A program made the translations under genes and the position numbers. Under the pieces are notes generated by a model. That model searched no databases and had not been told where the DNA came from. It saw only the letters and a program-made list of their open reading frames with translations. Below are positions 57,316 through 64,000 of a stretch of 64,000 nt of DNA, piece by piece. Location of the stretch: assembly GCA_001683735.1 (NCBI GenBank), contig LUGG01000027.1:682001-746000 (forward strand), in the 5' to 3' direction. Positions within the stretch are counted from its first letter, which is position 1, and every line of letters starts with the position of its first letter. This stretch comes from Grifola frondosa (taxonomy: Eukaryota > Basidiomycota > Agaricomycetes > Polyporales > Grifolaceae).

Positions 57316-58416
57316 CTACTCGCTCTCCCGCTCCTCGAGCCTCTGCTGGAGCTGCTCAATCTCGTCTCTCTGGCGGACCACTTCATCGACCAAAGCGGGA
57401 TAGGCCGCGATGGCTACTCCCCGTGGAGTAGGATGGGGGAGCCAGTCGGAGACGTCTTCACCCTCCCTCTCGGCAAGGGCACGGAGCTTCCTTTCTGCAC
57501 GCAGGAGTTCCTGGGCACAGACGATGAGGTCAGTCTGGATTTGCACTTGACGGTTCCGCAGGAAGTGGAGGCGAGCATGAGCGATGCTGTCGATGATGAT
57601 GAACCGAGAGGAGTAGGATCCGGTGGAAGACGTTGCGAGCGGGGCAACGCCGGTGCTCGGTACGCCAACGTCCCCGGGGGTACTCGAAGACGACGCAATG
57701 GTTTGAGCGTCGAGGGCAGGCCCGGAGGTCTCCGGCAGGGCAGGGACTGAGTCGCTAATGAGCTGGGCGAGGGCGACACTGGCCTCATCATTATCTTGAA
57801 CTCCCGGCTTCATAACACGGCTAGGGGCGCTTTTCCCACCAGGATGGTGAAGAACAGCCCGGGTGGCACTGATGGAAGGAGCGAAAGTCGCATCGGCCAT
57901 GGACACGTCTTCGCTCCCAGCCGAAGTACTTGCTACCAAGGAAGACACCCGGTGTTTAGCGTGATTCGACAAAGCAAATGCAACGACCTACGGATGTTGA
58001 ATGATGACACAGCAGGAAGGGCATCCACAGGATTGGCCATCTTTAGCTCAGGCAGGATGTCGGCACCCCACGACAGCCATGATACGTGGGAGATCTGCTC
58101 ATAGAAAGGCCGTGCGGAGGCCAGCATTTCTGCCACAATGGTGTCAGACTCAGGAGTTTCCATGGAGCGGAGATCTGCCTGCGTGAAACCGTCAGCCTGT
58201 CCGCAAACTGCGCAAGCAGCCTAAGCTCACCACTGGCTCCATGAACGCTTTCCCTGCCGCCTCCAGATCATCCTTGGACTGCGCATCACGGATGACCTGG
58301 AGTCTTTGCTTCACGAGGTCGTGAAAGCCAACGATGACCTCCCGACGTTCATCAGCATCCAAGCGTTCAAAATAAGCGCGCATGTCAAATGGTGCATTGC
58401 GTGAGGGAGTCGACAT
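57316..58416 (-). CDS. Unrecognised gene B with C-terminal coiled coil
   Basis: Three exons read without a break. ATG 58416 (MSTPSRNAPFDMRAYFERLD) continues ADERREVIVGFHDLVKQRLQ to GKAFMEPVV before a GTGAGC donor. Exon 2 carries TPESDTIVAEMLASARPFYE, QISHVSWLSWGADILPELKM and DALPAVSSFNIR. Exon 3 has SLVASTSAGSEDVSMADATF, a Ser/Pro/Ala-rich linker, then helices with ARLHFLRNRQVQIQTDLIVC and ELLRAERKLRALAERE, and ends LVDEVVRQRDEIEQLQQRLE and ERESE at 57316, a strong coiled coil. The pattern (N-terminal helical domain, disordered linker, coiled coil) suggests a DNA- or partner-binding regulator, but no family is recognised. Confidence 0.6.
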
Positions 58417-58990
58417 GTGCGAGGGAGTACTGGGAACGGAGTGAGAGAGCAGAAGAGCCTGAGAAGGTGAACCAGAAAACCTCGGGTTTAAAAGTCAACT
58501 GTTCACATGCCTTCTCGCCATCACGCGATTAACCCAGCTGACGGCGTGTTCGACTTCTTTCCCCGAGCATCGTTGTATGGCTCCCACGACTTGCGACTTC
58601 CCCCATTGATGCCTGAGGACCGGGGATGGTCCAGATTGCAGCTTGACGCATCCTGGTGATCTGCGATTTCTCAATTCTCGACCCACCTCATCACCAATAT
58701 TACTGAGTATGGGCCCTAACCAGCTGTGGAACTCCCACAAGATGACTCGTCTCACATTAAATTCAATTGCATGCACTTGATAGGAGCGTAGAACTCTTGT
58801 GAGGCCTTTGTCAGATTCTGTAGTGACAACCGGGTGAGGATTCTCAGTGCGTATCTGCGACAAGCACCGATACTAGGATGGGGTCGGTCGACGTTCCACA
58901 TGGCCCCACATGCTTGAGGACACCCACTCACTGGAGAAAGGTAGCGGGGCAATCTGTTTTCCCTTCAAAGCATATGACTTTAACAGGACT
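58417..58990. other. Upstream region of gene B
   Basis: Nothing coding is recognised. It holds the gene B promoter by position and leads into repeat copy D. Confidence 0.3.
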
Positions 58991-59039
58991 GTGTGCCTTT
59001 CGAAATATCAATTATCCCCCTTCAGAATTAACCACCGCC

Positions 59040-59190
59040 TCATCCAGTAAAGTCCCCGGGAATGTCCGTTATATTCACCAGCGTGGCCTAGATTGTCGGA
59101 CCGGAAAGAACCATCCCGGAGTAGACGTACGGGCCGGGGCAGACATCAGCGTTGAACGAGTATTCCGGAGTATGGGTTGAGAATTCAACT
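59040..59190 (+). repeat. Repeat family R, partial copy D
   Basis: Strings AATGTCCGTTATATTCACC, GGACCGGAAAGAACC, CCCGGAGTAGACGTAC, GGCCGGGGCAGACATC and TATTCCGGAGTATGGGTTGA follow the order of copies A-C. Similarity ends after about 150 bp. Confidence 0.65.
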
Positions 59191-59442
59191 GGAACTAGCA
59201 AAGGCTGTGGAGACAAAAGGCCTTCCAAGAGGAACGGTAGCTTGGGATGCGTATTCAAGAGACGCACTATGTTGATATTCGAATATATATAGCTGATGCT
59301 AAATATTTACCCATTATCCCTTCGTGTGGATATCCGGAGCATGGGAAAAAACTCAACGCCGGCAGAAAGACTTCAAGTACGCGATCGCCATTAGAGACTG
59401 CAAACTCGGATTGATAATTTTCGGAAGAGCGCCGAACTCCAC

Positions 59443-60132
59443 ATGGTCCTTTCACCAAAATATGAGGACCTTGATCCCACATCCGACGATGAAGGGGGTC
59501 ACCTCGGCCATCGTAGTGCTGGATGGTGTGATGTTGAAGACGATGATCCGCTGAACGCCGAGGCAGTTATAGAAGTCCGAGATGATATTCCCCCTGAGAA
59601 ACTACTCCTGCATATGCCGTCCACTTTGGGCTTGCATGGTGGCCGGAATGACCATGAAGATGTTGCAGACCACGAGATCGAACTTCGCAAAAGTCAAATG
59701 AATGATGCACTGCATCGGATCAGACTCTCGCTCAGGTACAAGACATTTTTGTTCTGGACTCGAGTCAGACAAGCCAACAGCCAACGCACAAAACTCCGGT
59801 CATTCGACGAAATTCACATCGTCGAAAATGAAGTTAAGGTTCAGGCGAGGATATATAATCATGTCCGTAAATGTCTACAGGACCTGTTTCCAGATGAACC
59901 GAATGGACTGAACGCTGACAGGCAGCAAGACCGAAAGATGTTGTTTTACTGGTACAAAGTACTATCTCCGGATGACTTTAAGGTCAGGACAGCACTTGTG
60001 GAAGCTCACACTCAGGGTTTGCGAAATAAACCATTGGCTTGGTTCTGGACGATTAACTTGGCTGGAGATAGTGATGGTGCTGCAGGGATGAGAGAATGTA
60101 AGCGAATTTTGTCATCAGTGAAAGAGGCTTGA
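59443..60132 (+). pseudogene. KDZ (Kyakuja-Dileera-Zisupton) transposase C-terminal fragment
   Basis: KDZ transposases move large DNA transposons and are abundant in basidiomycetes. The frame ends at 60132 and contains LLLHMPSTLGLHGGRND, IELRKSQMNDALHRIRLSLR, YKTFLFWTRVRQANSQRTKL, FDEIHIVENEVKVQARIYNH, LFYWYKVLSPDDFKVRTALV and GLRNKPLAWFWTINL, the conserved end of the family. This C-terminal exon is intact and open for 229 codons. The DDE catalytic core and the cysteine-rich N-terminus are not found upstream, where repeat copy D lies. Confidence 0.75.
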
Positions 60133-60215
60133 TTGCTCAATGTTCATAGTGCATCGGGTGAACTGGCTGAGAGTGAAAGCCCGGGCGGAGCATTGGAGAG
60201 AGGAGCTGGAGATCA

Positions 60216-60912
60216 GAGTGTTACATGGTCCTGCCCTAGGACTGACCCTGGGACTGAGGACAAAGAAGGACTGGACTGACAAGGACTGGACTGCAACCCA
60301 GTATTTTTGCAGTCCAGTCTTGGTCCTGGTCCTCAGTCCTCATATTTTCGAAAATCTCAGACGACTGCATAAGACTGGTCAGGACTGGTCCTAAACAGTC
60401 AGTCTCAGACCATTCCTGACCAGTCCTATAACCCATTCTAGTATGGTAAGCCAAGCTTTGCTTATGGTAGCTAGCTATAGGTTCCATGCTTATTCCCAAT
60501 GTGGTCAGATACCTACCTTTTTTGTATCTCTATTTCTTTTTCACTATTGTTTGTGTCTACACGAATTTGTCCCTTATTAAATGGGTAGTTACATGTTGAC
60601 TCCCTCTCAGATGTATAGTAGAGTATGTCTAGATATGATATCTGTATATACAAGCAGTTCTTGGATGAAAATAACAAATTCATTCCAATATATTACTCCT
60701 CAGACCTGGTCCTGACCAGTTATGACTGGTCCAGGACTGACCAATGGTCCCGGACCAGTCATGACTGGTCTCGAGACTGCAGTTCTTCCGCAGTCCTCGG
60801 ATGACTGCAGTCTCAGTCCGGTCCTACTAAATTTGAAGTGGTCCGGTCCCAGTCCCAGTCTCCAGTCCCAACTTTGTCAGATAAAAGACCGGACCGGACC
60901 GGACCCTGCAAC
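60216..60912. mobile_element. Small palindrome-rich element with GGACTGGTC motifs
   Basis: Two blocks (about 60228-60435 and 60707-60905) are packed with direct and inverted copies of GGACTGGTC/GACCAGTCC-like words, enclosing an AT-rich centre. The outer ends look like inverted repeats: GTGTTACATGGTCC on the left and the inverse of GTGTTGCAGGGTCC on the right (11 of 14). No frame is open inside. The pattern suggests a non-autonomous DNA transposon with subterminal transposase sites, possibly of hAT type from the GTGTTGCA-like end. No clear target duplication was found. Confidence 0.5.
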
Positions 60913-61590
60913 ACTAGGTGATCGCGAAATTCGAGACGGATTGAACCATTCGAGTTTTCAACAATCCCGAGAAGATTTGGAAATCGAGGGCGGAAAGCTC
61001 TACGCAGAATGGCCTTCGGTGCTATGTGTTCAGACAGGCTTCTATGTGGAAAGTCTTCTCTGATCATGCAGGACAAATGTTCAGTGACTTGTGACTGCAC
61101 TAGACACTGCGTATTATAGTTTAATGGTCCTGAGTTACGCCAGATCAATAGAGTTAAGAATATTCAGTACTATGTATTCCTCTACGCTCTTCCACCGCTT
61201 AAGAACGGGGTGTGGTATTAGTATGTTGTCATTACTAGATTGTTTCCCCAGCTTTCTGAACACCGTGTGCCTGTCAGATTGACATCGAATTTGTGGCCAC
61301 GCCATATCTATTTCAGAGATGCAGCAGGACAAACGTGCGAATGCTAAAGGCCTGGACCCTGCCAGAGGCTGATTGTGGCGTAGGTAAATTATTTTTGTAG
61401 CACAACTTCTAGATCTGGAAAAACGATCATCAAGATTGGTGCCACTGGCTATCTCGGCACGGTTTCTGTGTCCGGACCCCCAACCAATCACATCGGCATC
61501 ATGAAGTTTATTGTGACTGCGAAGATCACCATTGCGATTCATATAAAACCCTCCTAGCCGTGAACGACCCTCATCGACCCTTTCTCCATT
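60913..61590. other. Spacer, nothing recognised
   Basis: Short frames only. TATAAA-like sequence lies near 61541, about 50 bp before gene C. Confidence 0.3.
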
Positions 61591-62440
61591 ATGTCAGTCA
61601 CTCCCTTCACCATGATATTCCAAAACAGGGTTTTCGCCCAGGTCCGGGACCTGTTACGATTGCCGTACGTATCTGTCACGTGCTCTTCCTGCTGACTGAT
61701 TTTTTTTTTTAGACACGGGCGGTATGCGCCGCATACTGCCGGGCTCTCCCAAACCGAGCTCAGCGGTCTGATCGGAGACGTCACGGTGAAGGTCTTGGCT
61801 GAGCTTCAAGGCCTGAAGAGGATGGCGAAAATTGCGGGGAGTATGGACTTGGATGGGAAGTTGGAGGAGGTGTTAGAATTAGAGTTTCAATCGTACTTCT
61901 ACCCGCTGCTCCAGGATGCACTTTCAGCATTGCGTCCATCATCGGTGCGTTGCATATTTTTATTTCGGTGTTTTCGAACACCGACATTACAACTAGCGCG
62001 GACCGGTTGCAGATGAAAAAGCCGGTTCCCCGGCGGTCGCCTCGGAAGGCAGTCCGAGTGGAATGGGCGAGGCGGAAATCTCTCCTCAGTCCGTCGTCAT
62101 TTCGACCACCTCTACGCCACGGAAGATGAAGGTGTCGTCGACCACTCGCCCCTCCAGTCTCCGGAGGCTGGTCCTGCTCCGAGAAGCTCGCCATTCCCGT
62201 CGTACAACGATTACTGTGACAGTTCGCACCCCAGACGCCCAGGCCTAACCGAGTCGCAACTGGAGCAATACTTCGCGTCGGGCTTCTTGATTCAGCGTCC
62301 GCGTGGGCAGAGGAAGGAAGGGCAGGTTTGGGCTGGGAACAAGCTGGATGCCTTCGCCGAGAATTCGGAGGGTGAATGGAGCGACCACACTCCCGACCCT
62401 CGGTCATCCCCAACGCCGGGTGCTCGTGGAGACCGCTGAA
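61591..62440 (+). CDS. Unrecognised gene C
   Basis: The probable start is ATG 61591 (MSVTPFTMIFQNRVFAQVRD), with a GTACGT donor at about 61663 and an acceptor after a T10 run at 61713. Exon 2 reads HGRYAPHTAGLSQTELSGLI, LQGLKRMAKIAGSMDLDGKL and ELEFQSYFYPLLQDALSAL before a GTGCGT donor near 61946. Exon 3 is acidic and Ser/Pro-rich. Its likely frame ends GLTESQLEQYFASGFLIQRP, GNKLDAFAENSEGEWSDHTP and PTPGARGDR at 62440; a frame change within exon 3 is needed. No family is recognised. It shares size, intron pattern and repeat-rich setting with genes A and B. Confidence 0.5.
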
Positions 62441-62815
62441 CGCCGACGCCCATCATTTGACTGTATCGCTTAGCTTGTTGTTAGTTCTGTACGTTTTCGT
62501 CTCACCTGTACAAGTAGTGATCGCAAAAGGACGATCTAAATCAAACATCTTTCCTCCACCTTCTGTATGGTTTTCAATGATTGAATGGCCCTTTGTTTCT
62601 GGGTGTTGGTGATCAGACATATGTACCACAGTCTGGGTGTTAGCCTTCTTGTGTTCATAATTGGACTGATGAATTATGTTTTTATCTGTCAGAGGTCCCA
62701 AACACACACCAACCCTCGGTCATCCCCAATGCCGGGTGTGTGTGGGGAGTGCCAAGTATGGATGCCAGCCACTTTATTGTATGTTGTAGCTTATCATTAG
62801 TTCGATACATCTACA
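62396..62815 (+). repeat. Diverged duplication of the 3' end of gene C
   Basis: ACCCTCGGTCATCCCCAAC at 62397 recurs as ACCCTCGGTCATCCCCAAT at 62715. Both are followed by a CCGGGTG string and, about 60 bp on, by TTGTTAGTTCTGTAC or TCATTAGTTCGATAC. The two copies are about 319 bp apart. Confidence 0.55.
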
Positions 62816-62908
62816 GCTGAGGTGTACTGCTAGTCTATTATGAAAGGACTATCGAAATCCTAGTTATCCATAGTTGTCATTTATTATTTGCTCCAATTGC
62901 TCGGTCCC

Positions 62909-63534
62909 AGTAACGGAAGACGATGTATTTATCCGGAATGAAAAATGAGTTGCACAGCACCCTTCTGCATCAACGACTGCTTACATCGTAAGTTGCACGA
63001 TCTGCCAAGTCGTCGCCCTACTCCGGTGACGATTTCCTGAATTCGTCATTCATGGGCCACCGGCCACCCATCAAAGTAGTACAGGATGCATTCCATTTGG
63101 AGCTAGAGAGCGACATAGAATGTACGGATGGGACTCATTCTCCGGACCGGATCGGGACGGAACAACGCTTCAAAAATAGAGGTGTTCATGAAGACCCCTT
63201 AATATCGTGAGAACCAACCGCAGGCAGTGGCTGTATTGATCTCCCCAATATTCACCTTGCATCGTGTTCGTCTGAACCTGCTATCGGAATGTGCATTATA
63301 TTCAGGAGCATGGGGTGGAGTGTCGGACCGGAAAGAACTGTCCCGAGTAGACATACAGACCGGGGCAGACATCCGGATGGAATGGTCATTCCGGAGTATA
63401 GGTTGACTGTCCGGATGACAAAGGCTATCACCGGTGTTCAAACAATGAGTCAAATGAGATCTTTGATGTCAAAATATGAGTGGACATTGCAGCCCAATAA
63501 GTGGAAGAATGCTCAGAGCCTTCTGGCCAGACTG
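62909..63534 (+). repeat. Repeat family R, copy B
   Basis: Nearly the same as copy A (50696-51318), including the string ATGGGCCACCGGCCACCCAT. It continues past the point where copy A is cut by element 3 (TTATCAGGTGAAGTATATT...), so copy B shows the uninterrupted right side. Confidence 0.8.
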
Positions 63535-64000
63535 TTATCAGGTGAAGTATATTATTTGAGGCATGCAACTCTACACAATAGAAGTATTTCTACGATAGAA
63601 TTTTTTGACATTTTCAAAGACATGCTGCTCCGAGGAGGCCTTCCATTACAAACTCATAAACGATCACTGAGTGGTATCCACTCATAAGCAGAGCGGAGCG
63701 GATCAAATGCCGAGCTAAGAGGTCGCTCACCTGGGGGACCCGAGAGCTGACGGTTGCGAGAGAGGCTGCAAGCCCATCTCGACCCTCACTATGGCCAGGT
63801 GAGGGCTCCTGCCTGAACATCCTTGTGGAGCCAGAATGACGGGATGCGACGAGTGTGAGGGTCCCACAGCACACGGTGGAGTTGGAAAAATGAGCCGGAT
63901 GACAGCGGACGGAGCGTTGCCACTGCACTCGAGGGACAAGTGAGTAGAGTGGGTGCGAGCGTGAAAACATGCTTTCGCTCGATTGGGTTTTCGAAACCAA
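63535..64000. other. Right edge, nothing recognised
   Basis: Frames cross the window end on the minus strand (63614-64000) without family motifs. Confidence 0.25.

Overview
The window looks like nuclear DNA of an agaricomycete (mushroom-forming basidiomycete). Genes carry many short GT-AG introns of about 50-90 bp. Several families present are typical of that class: DUF6534 membrane proteins, Tri5-type terpene synthases, an isoprenylcysteine methyltransferase, an ArmH/RadH-type flavin halogenase, KDZ transposase remnants and Ty3/gypsy chromoviruses. No bacterial operons, rRNA, tRNA genes or CRISPR arrays were seen. The species cannot be named from the sequence.

Layout. 0.5-12.5 kb: a DUF6534 gene (+), an ICMT-like methyltransferase (+), a Tri5-type sesquiterpene synthase (-), a second DUF6534-like fragment (-), a decayed O-methyltransferase (+) and a LaeA/TAM-like SAM methyltransferase (-). 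13.3-20.8 kb: a 7.5-kb Ty3/gypsy element (element 1, minus strand) with two 207-bp LTRs that look identical, a 4-bp target duplication, a canonical -1 frameshift signal and a third ORF. 22-32 kb: a flavin-dependent halogenase (-), an Aro8-like aminotransferase (+) and an alpha/beta hydrolase (+). 33.4-34.3 kb: fragments of a second hydrolase and an F-box-like gene. 34.3-42.3 kb: an 8-kb chromovirus (element 2, minus strand) with a 5-bp duplication and an open third frame that runs into the LTR. 43-50 kb: a SUN-domain gene, a LINE remnant, a coiled-coil gene, a GH78-like fragment and the C-terminal half of a CAMK-type kinase. 50.2-55 kb: a TIR element that split the kinase gene and was itself hit by a shortened LTR element (element 3). 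55-64 kb: a repeat-rich block with three unrecognised intron-containing genes, a KDZ transposase C-terminus and dispersed copies of one repeat family.

How the genes may work together: terpene synthase, methyltransferases, halogenase, aminotransferase and hydrolases within about 28 kb resemble a secondary-metabolite neighbourhood (scaffold formation, methylation, chlorination) opened up by retrotransposons. This is inference; no PKS, NRPS or P450 was recognised and the neighbours may be independent.

Caution: nearly every long coding region holds one or two single-base shifts, often in short homopolymers, and the paired LTRs of elements 2 and 3 differ almost only by 1-2-base gaps. Much of the apparent gene breakage may therefore be uncorrected long-read error. 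Exon boundaries were read by eye and are approximate.
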